Shown: piece by piece, positions 42,448 to 51,061 of the stretch
How the letters are laid out: each line of letters starts with the position of its first letter
Position numbering within the stretch: the stretch's first letter is position 1
Assembly (NCBI GenBank): GCA_026003195.1
Contig: BPGU01000002.1
Span: 248,001-312,000, forward strand
Origin: Armatimonadota bacterium
Lineage (GTDB): Bacteria > Armatimonadota > HRBIN16
Direction of reading: 5' to 3'
DNA length: 64,000 nucleotides
Position numbers and translations under genes: made by a program
The notes under the pieces: model-generated
Told to the model about the DNA's origin: nothing
What the model saw: the letters and a program-made list of their open reading frames with translations, nothing else
The model's database searches: none

Positions 42448-44523
42448 ATGGGAAAGCAGTGCCATAATCACAATCGGTCTGGTCGTTATTTGAACAGGGA
42501 ACTCAGCTTGCTGGAGTTCCAGCGTCGCGTGATTGAGGAGGCAGAGGACAAACGCCATCCTCTGCTGGAGCGTGTGAAGTTCCTGGCTATCTTTGGGTCC
42601 AACATGGACGAGTTTTTCATGGTGCGCGTTTCAGGGTTGCGCGAGCAGATACAAGCCCAGCTACACTATGTCTCGCCTGATGGCATGAGCCCGCACGAAC
42701 AGCTGGCAGCCGTTCGCAGTTTGTCACTGGATGTCTACAAGCAAGCCCTGACCTGCTTGCAGCGTCAGCTGTTGCCCCAACTGCGTCAGGAAGGCATCTA
42801 TATCGTGCATTATCATCAACTGACCCCAGCGCAGCGTAGAAGGGCTGAGGCCTATTTTAAAGAGATCGTATACCCCGTACTCACGCCTTTAGCACTCGAT
42901 CCGGGACACCCCTTTCCACACATCTCCAATTTGAGTCTGAATCTGGCAGTCATTATCCGCGATGAGGAGGGCAACGAGCGTTTCGCGCGGGTGAAAGTAC
43001 CCAACACCCTACCCCGCCTGGTACCGGTAAAACGCCCTGACAGGGCTCGCCATCGCCGGTACTACTTCACCTGGCTGGAACAGCTGGTGATGGCGAACCT
43101 GCAGCACCTGTTTCCCGGTATGCGGGTGGTGGCTGCTTATCCGTTTCGTGTCATTCGGGATGCTGATATCGAAATCCGCGAGCTGGAAGCGGACGACCTT
43201 CTAGAAACCATCCAGCAAACCATCCGTGAGCGCAAGTTTGGTTCGGTGGTGCAGCTGGCTGTTGGCAAAGAGATGCCTCCCAAAGTGCGCCATCTGTTGA
43301 TGCAGAATCTCGAACTCTATCCCACTGATGTCTATACGCTGGAACATCCGCTGGGATTGAGCCACCTGATGCAACTGTATGAAACGGTGTCTCGAAGCGA
43401 CCTCAAGTTCCCCCCGTTTCGTCCTGCCGTACCCGCCGTGTTGCAGGAAGCCTCTGAGAACGGCAATCTCTTCGAGGTGATCCGACGAGGCGATGTGCTC
43501 CTTCATCATCCCTACGACTCCTTCCAGTCGGTGGTGGATTTTTTACGAGCCGCCGCGTCTGACCCGCAGGTCCTGGCGATCAAACAGACACTCTATCGCG
43601 TGGGCAAGAACGCGCCGGTCGTGCAGGCACTGCTGGATGCGGCAGAGCAAGGCAAGCAGGTAGCGGTTCTGGTGGAGCTCAAAGCGCGTTTCGATGAGGA
43701 GAGCAACATCGGCTGGGCACGCACCCTCGAACAAGCAGGGGTGCATGTGGTTTACGGACTGGTGGGACTGAAGACGCACTGTAAGGTGGCTATGGTCGTG
43801 AGGCACGAAGGAGATCGCATCCGCCGCTATGTGCATCTGTCTACGGGAAATTACAACGCTGCCACCGCTCAGATTTATGAAGATATCGGCATGTTCACCA
43901 GTGACGAAGCGATTGGCGATGATGTGACCGACCTGTTCAACTTCTTGACGGGATACTCCCGTAAACAGGACTATCGCAAGTTGTTGGTGGCACCTGTCCA
44001 TTTACGATCCAGGCTGAAACAGTTGATTCAACGAGAAATACAACACGCGCTCGCAGGGGAAGAGGCACTCCTCATCTTCAAGATGAACTCTCTGGTGGAT
44101 ACTGAGATGATAGACCTGCTCTACGAAGCATCCCAAGCAGGAGTGAAGGTGAACCTGGTGGTGCGTGGGATTTGCTGCCTGCGCCCCGGGGTGAAGGGGC
44201 TGAGCGAAAACATCACTGTCACCAGCATCGTGGGACGTTTCCTGGAACACAGCCGTATCTACTATTTCTGGAATCGAGGACGGGAAGAGGTATACCTCGG
44301 CAGCGCCGACCTGATGCCCCGCAACCTCGACCACCGTGTGGAAGTAGTTTTCCCCGTGGAAACCCCCGAACACATCCGCTACCTGCGCGACCGTGTGCTG
44401 GAAATCTATTTGCAGGATAACCGACTTGCCCGCCGGATGCTTCCAGACGGACACTATCAAAGACTGTACCCTCAGCCCGGTGAACCGGTTATCGATGTGC
44501 AGACCGAGCTGATGCGAAGATGA
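42448..44523 (+). CDS. ppk: Polyphosphate kinase 1
   Basis: Ppk1 makes polyphosphate from ATP through a phosphohistidine. The 691-residue protein has the N domain (RYLNRELSLLEFQRRV, FGSNMDEFFMVRV), the head domain, and two phospholipase D-like C domains. The autophosphorylated His is in RRYVHLSTGNYNA and a second conserved His in NLDHRVEVVFPV. Full length and apparently intact. It overlaps the next gene by ATGA and follows sixA by 28 bases. Confidence 0.96.
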   Translation: MGKQCHNHNRSGRYLNRELSLLEFQRRVIEEAEDKRHPLLERVKFLAIFGSNMDEFFMVRVSGLREQIQAQLHYVSPDGMSPHEQLAAVRSLSLDVYKQALTCLQRQLLPQLRQEGIYIVHYHQLTPAQRRRAEAYFKEIVYPVLTPLALDPGHPFPHISNLSLNLAVIIRDEEGNERFARVKVPNTLPRLVPVKRPDRARHRRYYFTWLEQLVMANLQHLFPGMRVVAAYPFRVIRDADIEIRELEADDLLETIQQTIRERKFGSVVQLAVGKEMPPKVRHLLMQNLELYPTDVYTLEHPLGLSHLMQLYETVSRSDLKFPPFRPAVPAVLQEASENGNLFEVIRRGDVLLHHPYDSFQSVVDFLRAAASDPQVLAIKQTLYRVGKNAPVVQALLDAAEQGKQVAVLVELKARFDEESNIGWARTLEQAGVHVVYGLVGLKTHCKVAMVVRHEGDRIRRYVHLSTGNYNAATAQIYEDIGMFTSDEAIGDDVTDLFNFLTGYSRKQDYRKLLVAPVHLRSRLKQLIQREIQHALAGEEALLIFKMNSLVDTEMIDLLYEASQAGVKVNLVVRGICCLRPGVKGLSENITVTSIVGRFLEHSRIYYFWNRGREEVYLGSADLMPRNLDHRVEVVFPVETPEHIRYLRDRVLEIYLQDNRLARRMLPDGHYQRLYPQPGEPVIDVQTELMRR

Positions 44524-45032
44524 CCCCCTACGACTGGCGAGAAAGGATACTGAACCTGCCCTTGTGGATGTTGGTGCTGATTGTTCTGTGTGCCGGTCTG
44601 ATGGCGGGCATCGTGCTGGCGACAGCGGTACGACATCTGCAGCAAGCAGCCTTCGGGCAGGTAGAGGCGGTATCGCGTCTGGGCACTGTCGCCATACCCC
44701 TGATGACCCTGTTTACCGTGTTCAAATGGCTTTTTGACACGCTGGTCATCTGGATAGCCGTACGGGTGACCGGCAGCATCGCGGGCGAGCCGTTTCAGGT
44801 AGGCTTTCTGGAAGGCTACCGCAACATGCTGGCGATTACGATGCTGATGGTGTTGAACTCCAGCATCACCCTGCTGCTAGCTCTGGTCACCGGCTTGTGG
44901 CTTCTGCTCATCGCCGCATGGTTTGTAGACCTGCTGATATTGCGCTACTTCCTCGAAATGGACTGGTACGAGGTGTTCCTGCTGAACACCGTACTCGGTT
45001 TCTTCAGCTGCGTGACGGGCGGGCTGCTGTGA
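44520..45032 (+). CDS. Hypothetical four-helix membrane protein
   Basis: The 170-residue product has four or five hydrophobic segments (about residues 15-37, 57-80, 98-121, 121-140 and 152-170), with no soluble domain. The arrangement is loosely like Yip1-type proteins but I cannot assign it. It overlaps the ppk stop by ATGA, so it is the last gene of the polyphosphate operon and may place the synthesis complex at the membrane (inference). Its stop abuts the stop of the convergent DUF6785 gene. Confidence 0.75.
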   Translation: MTPYDWRERILNLPLWMLVLIVLCAGLMAGIVLATAVRHLQQAAFGQVEAVSRLGTVAIPLMTLFTVFKWLFDTLVIWIAVRVTGSIAGEPFQVGFLEGYRNMLAITMLMVLNSSITLLLALVTGLWLLLIAAWFVDLLILRYFLEMDWYEVFLLNTVLGFFSCVTGGLL

Positions 45033-47042
45033 CTACGGCCACGGAAACGTTGGCGTGGGCAGCTGCCAGAACCACGCGATGAGCGACCACATGCATGCTG
45101 CCAGAAACTCGCCGAATATCAAACCCAGGAAGAACGGACGCAGCAGACGGAAGGTACGCATTCCCCCATAGCGCACCAGCGGCACCTTAATCAGCCACGC
45201 CACCAGCATCGAGAACCAGAACACCACAATACCCCACGAAGGAGCCATCGCATACCCCAGCGGATGCAGAGGAAAGCCTGCGATGCGCCAGCGCAGATAG
45301 CTCAGCAAGGCACAGACCAGCGCACCGATCGTGGTGAAAAGGGGACCATTGGGATACTCCCGATGGGTGGGCACGCTTCCCATAAACGGCGCATTCTCGC
45401 GGAAGAACTGGATGCTGGCAGAGCTGTAGACGTAGCTGTACAGGTTCACGGCGCCGTACTTGTAGGGCAGCCACATCTGCACCACCAGGGCGACAGCAAT
45501 GGCGAACAGCGTCCCCCCCACCAGCATCCAGAAGACCTTCCGTGCCCGCAGGCGCGCTTGCTCCGTCACCTTCTGGGCATCCAGCAAGCCTGTCAACAGC
45601 ATCCCGCGCAGGTCGCGCGTGTGCATTCCATCCAGAAATGACAGGAGGGTGAGCTGGCGTGCGCCCAGCATCTGCCGATCGCCCCAGGTATAGATATCCA
45701 TCGGCGTGAAGCATCCTTCGGTAATCAACAATCCACCCTCCGCCGTACAACGCGACATAATAATCGCCTGCACGAACAGGTATATGCCGAAGTGGAACAG
45801 CGCCACCTGCCAGGTCATGCCGAAAGAGTGCGCCCAGAGCAGAATCACCAAAAGGCTCGCCACCAGCCCCCACACCGCCACTCGGTAGGAGAACATCTCG
45901 CGGTTCTCCGCCTCGTCGGGAGGAACAGCACCCGTAGCGCGGAGCCATACGTGGCGCAAATGGTGTCGGGCACTGTATAGAGTGAGGATTGCCAGCATCA
46001 CGAAAGCGCCCGTCCCTTGATACGCGACGTGCGCGGAGAAGGCAGCATGCTCAAAGGGGATGTTGTCGGTATACATGCCCGCAATGAGCTCCTGGAGCTT
46101 GCCCAGCAGGTAGAAAAACCAGAAGGAAAAGAGCAGGTCGGTGGGCATGAGATAAAAGAAGCCGATGGCTGCCGGCGAAATCCAGATAGCCCAGTAAGTT
46201 AGCTGATTCCAGGGTCTTTGGGTGAACAGGGGGTTGAGCTGGATGCTCAGCGTTACCTCGGGCACTGTGGGTATCCACTGATGCAGACCGTTCACTAAAA
46301 ACAGTCCAAAGGATACCGCAAACCCAGCCCACATCAGCCTGTTACGCAGGAAGGACTGCGGTTGGAGCATCATCTCCAGAGGCAACTGCACCAGAGGGAA
46401 GGAAAGCTTCTCACCCTCCACCCAGTGCTTGCGCAGGATAACGGTCATACAGAAAAAGGCGAAGTAGACAGCCAGTATCAGAATGAGCCATACCAGCAGT
46501 GGAGCAATCCACTGTGCCCAGGGTAAAGGCACTCCTGCTGGTAACCTCTCATAGAACCACACCGCCACATCTTGACGTGCGCCCTTGTCGGGGTCCCAGG
46601 GCACCAAGGCACGCGGGACGTGGGGAAAGAAAAGTACATCCCAGTTATTGCCGGGCGCGTAATAGTTGACGCCCACCAGCAGGGGGAGCCACCGTTCCAT
46701 CAGCCCTCGTGAAGCAATCAAGGGAGCGGGGATCATCAGGATAAACGCTATCGCCAGTTCTGCAGGGGTCAACTTCGCACGAGGAAACACCCTGCCCAGC
46801 AGCTGATTGCCCGCCACTAACAGGAACAACACACCGACCAGTGCAGGAGCCAGCTGCATCATGCCAATCTGGATGTTTTTCGCAATCAGCTCACCCGCAG
46901 AGACGATCACGCACAGGATGACAATCCCCACAAACCCTACCACCAGCGCACGCGGGCGCACCGGCGAGATCGCCGCAACGGTCTCGCCCGTCCTTTGCAC
47001 TGTCTCCGAGGGAGCAGTAGCCGCAGTTTTCTGCATGGACAA
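45033..47042 (-). CDS. DUF6785/DUF6784 membrane protein (OPT-like)
   Basis: This 669-residue protein has about 14 hydrophobic segments and sequence features of the DUF6785 family (ELAIAFILMIPAPLIASRGLM; FYERLPAGVPLPW; VEGEKLSFPLVQLPLEMM), distantly like oligopeptide transporters. The family is common in Planctomycetes and Armatimonadota and has no known function. The likely start is TTG 47042, 7 bases after GGAGG; ATG 47036 is the alternative. The upstream region to 47203 is shared with the divergent debranching enzyme. A possible promoter on the minus strand has TTCCAA and TATAAG 17 bases apart. Confidence 0.85.
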   Translation of the reverse strand: MSMQKTAATAPSETVQRTGETVAAISPVRPRALVVGFVGIVILCVIVSAGELIAKNIQIGMMQLAPALVGVLFLLVAGNQLLGRVFPRAKLTPAELAIAFILMIPAPLIASRGLMERWLPLLVGVNYYAPGNNWDVLFFPHVPRALVPWDPDKGARQDVAVWFYERLPAGVPLPWAQWIAPLLVWLILILAVYFAFFCMTVILRKHWVEGEKLSFPLVQLPLEMMLQPQSFLRNRLMWAGFAVSFGLFLVNGLHQWIPTVPEVTLSIQLNPLFTQRPWNQLTYWAIWISPAAIGFFYLMPTDLLFSFWFFYLLGKLQELIAGMYTDNIPFEHAAFSAHVAYQGTGAFVMLAILTLYSARHHLRHVWLRATGAVPPDEAENREMFSYRVAVWGLVASLLVILLWAHSFGMTWQVALFHFGIYLFVQAIIMSRCTAEGGLLITEGCFTPMDIYTWGDRQMLGARQLTLLSFLDGMHTRDLRGMLLTGLLDAQKVTEQARLRARKVFWMLVGGTLFAIAVALVVQMWLPYKYGAVNLYSYVYSSASIQFFRENAPFMGSVPTHREYPNGPLFTTIGALVCALLSYLRWRIAGFPLHPLGYAMAPSWGIVVFWFSMLVAWLIKVPLVRYGGMRTFRLLRPFFLGLIFGEFLAACMWSLIAWFWQLPTPTFPWP

Positions 47043-47203
47043 AGTTCTTCCTCCGATATATAACGCTTATACAAATCGCCTGTAACGTTTGGAAAAGAGA
47101 GGGCGAATTCCTGTTGTTTGGATTCTGCTGAAGGCTCAAAGTTCCTGCTCACGGAGAGAAGGAATCGCCTGTCAGTCTGTGTAATGCCCCCTCGGAGGCA
47201 AAG

Positions 47204-49168
47204 ATGCGCGCGGAGTGCCCGTTCAACCTGTCGTATACTCGCGACACGCTTCACCAGGTAGAAGCTTCATGCCGCAGGGAATGGCTGTTGACCAACGGCA
47301 TCGGGGGCTTTGCGTGCGGCACCATCGCCGGATTGCGCACGCGACGCTACCATGGATTGCTCACCGCCGCTACGCCTGCGCCCACCGGTAGAGCGCTGGT
47401 GCTGGCGGAAGTAGAGGCATGGGTGGAGAGAGATTCCCAGAGCTATCCTCTCACGAGCCACTGGTATCACGGAGCCATCCACCCCAATGGCATGCATCAT
47501 CTGCAACGGTTCAGTCTGCATCCCTGTCCCACGCATCTCTATACGGTGGGCAAAGCCGTTGTGCAACGGCAGGTCTGGCTGGTTCCCTCTCACAACGCGG
47601 TCGTCGTCCGTTACACCCTTCTCGCGGGACGTCCATCGGCGAAACTGCGCTTGATACCCCTGTTCGCCTGCCGGGACTATCACTCACTGACCCACGCCAA
47701 TAGCGTCATGGACCCTTACGCCGAGCAGGTTGCCCCCGGTTGCTACCGGCTGACGCCATATCCGGGCTTTCCACCTCTCTTCCTGTATACAGGCAGCGCA
47801 TCCTTTATCCCCTATCCCGACTGGTACTACGCCTTCCACTACCCGGCGGAGGCTGAGCGCGGGCTGGATCACACCGAAGACCTGTGGACGCCCGGCACAC
47901 TGGTCTGCGAGCTGCAGAGGGGGCAAAGTGTCGTCCTCATGGTATCGCTGGAACCCTGCATGCAGGTACCCACCGAGCCGCCTGAAGAGCAGGAGGTACC
48001 GCCCCCGTTCAGGGAGCACCCGCTGGCGAGCGCGTTGTGGTGTGCGGCAGAACAGTTTGTGATCCGGCGTCCGCAGGGTACGAGTATCCTTGCGGGATAC
48101 CCCTGGTTCACCGACTGGGGGCGCGATACGATGATTTCCCTGCGGGGCATCCTGCTGTTACGCCGTCGCTATGAGCAGGCACGAGAGGTGCTGAGCCTCT
48201 TTGCGAAATCTATGCGCGACGGGCTGATACCCAACCGTTTTCCCGACGTGGGCGAGGAGCCGGAATATAACACCGCCGATGCCACGCTGTGGTTTGCCTG
48301 GATGGCGGACTGCTACCGGCAGGAGACGGGAGACGAGCCTTTTTTCAGAGAGGAGATATATCCTCGGCTGCGGGAATGTCTGCAGGCGTACCAGCAGGGT
48401 ACGCGCTTTGGCATCCGAGTAGACCCTGCGGATGGCATCTTGCGCGTGGGCGAGCCCGGCTGGCAGGTGACCTGGATGGATGCCAAAGTGGGCGATTGGG
48501 TGGTGACGCCACGCGAGGGCAAACCGGTGGAAATCGCTGCCTTGTGGTTGCAGTTCCTGCAAGTGCTCATGGAGGCGGCACGCCGATACGGCGATGCGCC
48601 CACTGCCGGAGAGGCTGATGACCTGTTGAGACGGGCACGTGAGGCGTTCATGAGCGCGTTCTGGATCACGGAACTGCATTATCTTGCCGATGTGGTAGAT
48701 GACCGGGGCAGGCAGGACTCGCGTCTGCGTCCCAACCAGCTGATTGCCCTGGCGATACCTCAGCCGCCTGTGCCCCGTGAGATGGCAAAGCAGATCCTGC
48801 GCGCGGTGCAACATCACCTGCTGACCCCGTATGGACTACGTACGCTGGCACCTTTTGACCCTGAATATCGGGGGCGTTACGAGGGCGACGTCACTGCTCG
48901 CGACAGTGCGTATCACCAGGGCACCGTGTGGACATGGCTACTGGGTCCCTATGCGGATGCGTTGCTGTTCACAGCGGGCAGGACACCTGCGACGCTCTCA
49001 CGCCTGCGCAGCCTGCTCAAGCCTTTCGAGAAGCACCTGCGCGACGCGGGGCTGGGCACGGTTTCCGAGATTTTCGATGGAGACCCACCGCACCACCCGC
49101 GCGGCTGTTTCGCACAAGCGTGGAGCGTGGCAGAGCTGCTGCGCCTCTGGTGGATGGTGCACTCTTAG
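47204..49168 (+). CDS. Glycogen debranching enzyme, GH133-like amylo-alpha-1,6-glucosidase
   Basis: The 654-residue enzyme has an N-terminal domain (EWLLTNGIGGFACGTIAGLRTRRYHGLL) and a C-terminal (alpha/alpha)6 domain with FTDWGRDTMISLRGI, NRFPDVGEEPEYNTADATLWF and YHQGTVWTWLLGPY. These match archaeal and bacterial Gde enzymes that remove alpha-1,6 branches of glycogen. Catalytic acids likely include the Asp in TDWGRD and the Asp/Glu near the C-terminus. The start is ATG 47204 with GGAGG upstream. The stop overlaps the convergent neighbour. Confidence 0.92.
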   Translation: MRAECPFNLSYTRDTLHQVEASCRREWLLTNGIGGFACGTIAGLRTRRYHGLLTAATPAPTGRALVLAEVEAWVERDSQSYPLTSHWYHGAIHPNGMHHLQRFSLHPCPTHLYTVGKAVVQRQVWLVPSHNAVVVRYTLLAGRPSAKLRLIPLFACRDYHSLTHANSVMDPYAEQVAPGCYRLTPYPGFPPLFLYTGSASFIPYPDWYYAFHYPAEAERGLDHTEDLWTPGTLVCELQRGQSVVLMVSLEPCMQVPTEPPEEQEVPPPFREHPLASALWCAAEQFVIRRPQGTSILAGYPWFTDWGRDTMISLRGILLLRRRYEQAREVLSLFAKSMRDGLIPNRFPDVGEEPEYNTADATLWFAWMADCYRQETGDEPFFREEIYPRLRECLQAYQQGTRFGIRVDPADGILRVGEPGWQVTWMDAKVGDWVVTPREGKPVEIAALWLQFLQVLMEAARRYGDAPTAGEADDLLRRAREAFMSAFWITELHYLADVVDDRGRQDSRLRPNQLIALAIPQPPVPREMAKQILRAVQHHLLTPYGLRTLAPFDPEYRGRYEGDVTARDSAYHQGTVWTWLLGPYADALLFTAGRTPATLSRLRSLLKPFEKHLRDAGLGTVSEIFDGDPPHHPRGCFAQAWSVAELLRLWWMVHS

Positions 49169-49857
49169 CCCAGGCGGCGCAGGATGCACAACGGTGTTTG
49201 CTGGCTGCCCTGCCCTAGTGGGTTGTCGCGGAACAGCTCCACCACCAGCGCGCGGTGGAGCCCCCGGCTGGCGCCCAGCACCTCCACCCCGAGATCGTTA
49301 GCATCCACAATGGCTACCGGCACGCCCAGATCCTCAGCCAGCTTTTGCGCCACCCTGTCGGGATTCTTGGGAGCCAGCGAGGCATAGCGGTTATAGGGTG
49401 GTAAGGTGTAGGGTGTGGGACCATCTATCGCCGCCACACTGCGCCCTGCGACCCGATAAAACAGGCCGCGAATCCCGAACGGCTTGGTGAACGCCGCCAC
49501 CGCTGCCGCCAGCAAGATGCGCCACACTCCCGCTTCGCGTAGCGCCAGCTCCATCGTCACCGGACTGCCGATACCGATGCCGTGCGGCGTTTTGGTGACG
49601 TAGCGGCTGAGCCACCGGGCAAGCGGGCGTGGCTGCAGCTCCTCTACAGGAAACGCACGCTTCTGGCAGATGGCTACCACCTTCTCGCTGATTGCCAGAA
49701 TATCTCCCGGCTGGAGGTACGGCGCAGCGTACTGTCGCACGATCTCAGTAATGTTTTCCCCCGGTTGCACCACGTGTGTGCGTATCGGATAGCGTGCCCA
49801 CACCTGTCCTTCAAAACTGCGCGTGAGTTCTTTGCCCGGATTCGGTGACCATTGCAT
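49165..49857 (-). CDS. F420-0:L-glutamate ligase family protein (CofE-like)
   Basis: The 230-residue protein matches the CofE/F420_ligase fold: HVVQPGENITEIV, LQPGDILAISEKVVAICQ with the typical GDIL.isEK segment, and IGIGSPVTMELALREAG. In F420 makers, CofE adds glutamate to the lactyl-phospho-Fo. No other F420 gene (fbiC, cofD) is in the window, and homologues without F420 exist, so the substrate is open. ATG 49857 follows AAGAGGT. It converges on the debranching gene. Confidence 0.8.
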   Translation of the reverse strand: MQWSPNPGKELTRSFEGQVWARYPIRTHVVQPGENITEIVRQYAAPYLQPGDILAISEKVVAICQKRAFPVEELQPRPLARWLSRYVTKTPHGIGIGSPVTMELALREAGVWRILLAAAVAAFTKPFGIRGLFYRVAGRSVAAIDGPTPYTLPPYNRYASLAPKNPDRVAQKLAEDLGVPVAIVDANDLGVEVLGASRGLHRALVVELFRDNPLGQGSQQTPLCILRRLG

Positions 49858-50110
49858 CTGGATATACCTCTTGATTCCCGCGTTTCCCAGTGTTTCCGAA
49901 CACAAATGGAACCCCAAGCGAGGGTTTGGAATCTATGTATAATGAATTGTCACTGGCGTTCGGCTTCTGCGCCCGGCTGGCCCCCCGTGACATTACCGGT
50001 TTATCTCGGTTCGTGCTTCGCACCTGAAAAGTTGCTGTGGAACGCGCACCGATTATGGAATATTCCCTCTGGAGGCGGCGCGAAAAACGGAAAGGAGCTA
50101 AAAGGAGCAG

Positions 50111-50386
50111 ATGAGTACTATGGCTACACCGAAGCATAAAGGTTCTGACGAGCGCTCGGTTAAGCTGACAAAGCGCGAGATCGAGGTGCTGTCGCTGATT
50201 ATCGAGGGTCGCTCCAGCAAGGAGGTCGCCGATCTTCTGTTTGTCAGCAAGCGCACCGTAGACTTCCATCTCGCCAACATTTACGACAAGCTGCAGGTAT
50301 CGAACCGTGTTCAGGCTTTCCGGCGTGCCGCTAGCCTCGGTTTGATACCTTTCGATACCCAGAAGCCCCCTTATGCCGAGTCCTAA
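50111..50386 (+). CDS. LuxR/GerE-type HTH regulator, DNA-binding domain only
   Basis: The 91-residue protein is almost only a LuxR-type helix-turn-helix: KLTKREIEVLSLIIEGRSSK, then EVADLLFVSKRTVDFHLANIYDKL. It has no receiver or ligand domain, like GerE. AGGAG precedes ATG 50111. The leader (49858-50110) has a TATAAT at 49938-49943 but no good -35. A bidirectional hairpin ends the gene. Confidence 0.9.
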   Translation: MSTMATPKHKGSDERSVKLTKREIEVLSLIIEGRSSKEVADLLFVSKRTVDFHLANIYDKLQVSNRVQAFRRAASLGLIPFDTQKPPYAES

Positions 50387-50412
50387 CAGCTCCCTTCAGT
50401 AGCCTTTCGAGA

Positions 50413-50452
50413 TAAAGCAGTGACCGGCGCCGCGATGCCGGTCACTGTTGCT
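50413..50452. terminator. Bidirectional terminator between luxR-like gene and pdxT
   Basis: AGTGACCGGC (50419-50428) and GCCGGTCACT (50437-50446) form a perfect 10-bp stem with an 8-base loop; AAAGC and GCTTT flank it. The pdxT stop codon lies in the stem. The T-runs are short on both sides. Confidence 0.6.
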
Positions 50453-51050
50453 TTCGATACGCGCGCACCATCTCCACAAAGTAGTTGTGCAGCCGCAAAT
50501 CATCCGTGAGCTCCGGGTGGAACGCGCCGCCCAGCAGGTTCCCCTGCTGCACCAGCACGATCTTGCCGTCCAAACTTGCCAGCACTTCCACGTTCTCGCC
50601 GGCGCGGGTGACATAAGGTGCCCGAATAAACACCGCTCGCAACGGAGGTTCGCCCAGCTTCGGCACGGGCAGGTCTATCTCGAAACTGTCTACCTGCCTG
50701 CCAAAGGCGTTTCGTGCCACTGCCACATCCAGTAATGCCAGCCGGGGTTGCAGGGGATAGCCTTCAATCTCTCTCGCCATCACAATCAGCCCCGCGCAAG
50801 TTCCGTAAACCGGCATCCCTTCCGCTGCCTGCTGGCGAATGAGCGTATCCAGCCCGTATCGCTGCATCAGCTTGATGATGGTGGTGCTCTCGCCTCCCGG
50901 GATGATTAAGCCGTCCACTTCCTGCAGTTGTTGCACCGTGCGCACCTCTTGCGCCTGCACACCACACCGCCGCAGTGTGCGCAGGTGCGCCTCAAAATCA
51001 CCCTGCAAAGCCAGTACGCCGATAGTGATACCCAAGTTGTGTGCCTCCAT
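50442..51050 (-). CDS. pdxT: Pyridoxal 5'-phosphate synthase glutaminase subunit
   Basis: PdxT supplies ammonia from glutamine to PdxS, which builds PLP. The 202 residues contain IGVLALQGDFEAHLRTL, GLIIPGGESTTI, the nucleophile in YGTCAGLIVMA, and the catalytic His/Glu in GGAFHPELTDD. The start at ATG 51050 is 11 bases after the DNA methyltransferase gene. pdxS, its obligate partner, is not adjacent and not seen in the window. Confidence 0.95.
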   Translation of the reverse strand: MEAHNLGITIGVLALQGDFEAHLRTLRRCGVQAQEVRTVQQLQEVDGLIIPGGESTTIIKLMQRYGLDTLIRQQAAEGMPVYGTCAGLIVMAREIEGYPLQPRLALLDVAVARNAFGRQVDSFEIDLPVPKLGEPPLRAVFIRAPYVTRAGENVEVLASLDGKIVLVQQGNLLGGAFHPELTDDLRLHNYFVEMVRAYRKQQ

Positions 51051-51061
51051 CCCGTTGCTTC

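Noticed and set aside
47043-47203. Extra small gene between DUF6785 and the debranching enzyme
   Set aside because: Only shadow frames without ribosome sites are present; the gap fits divergent promoters.
50111-51050. A pdxS gene near pdxT
   Set aside because: No frame here has the PdxS barrel motifs; the adjacent gene is a LuxR-type regulator.
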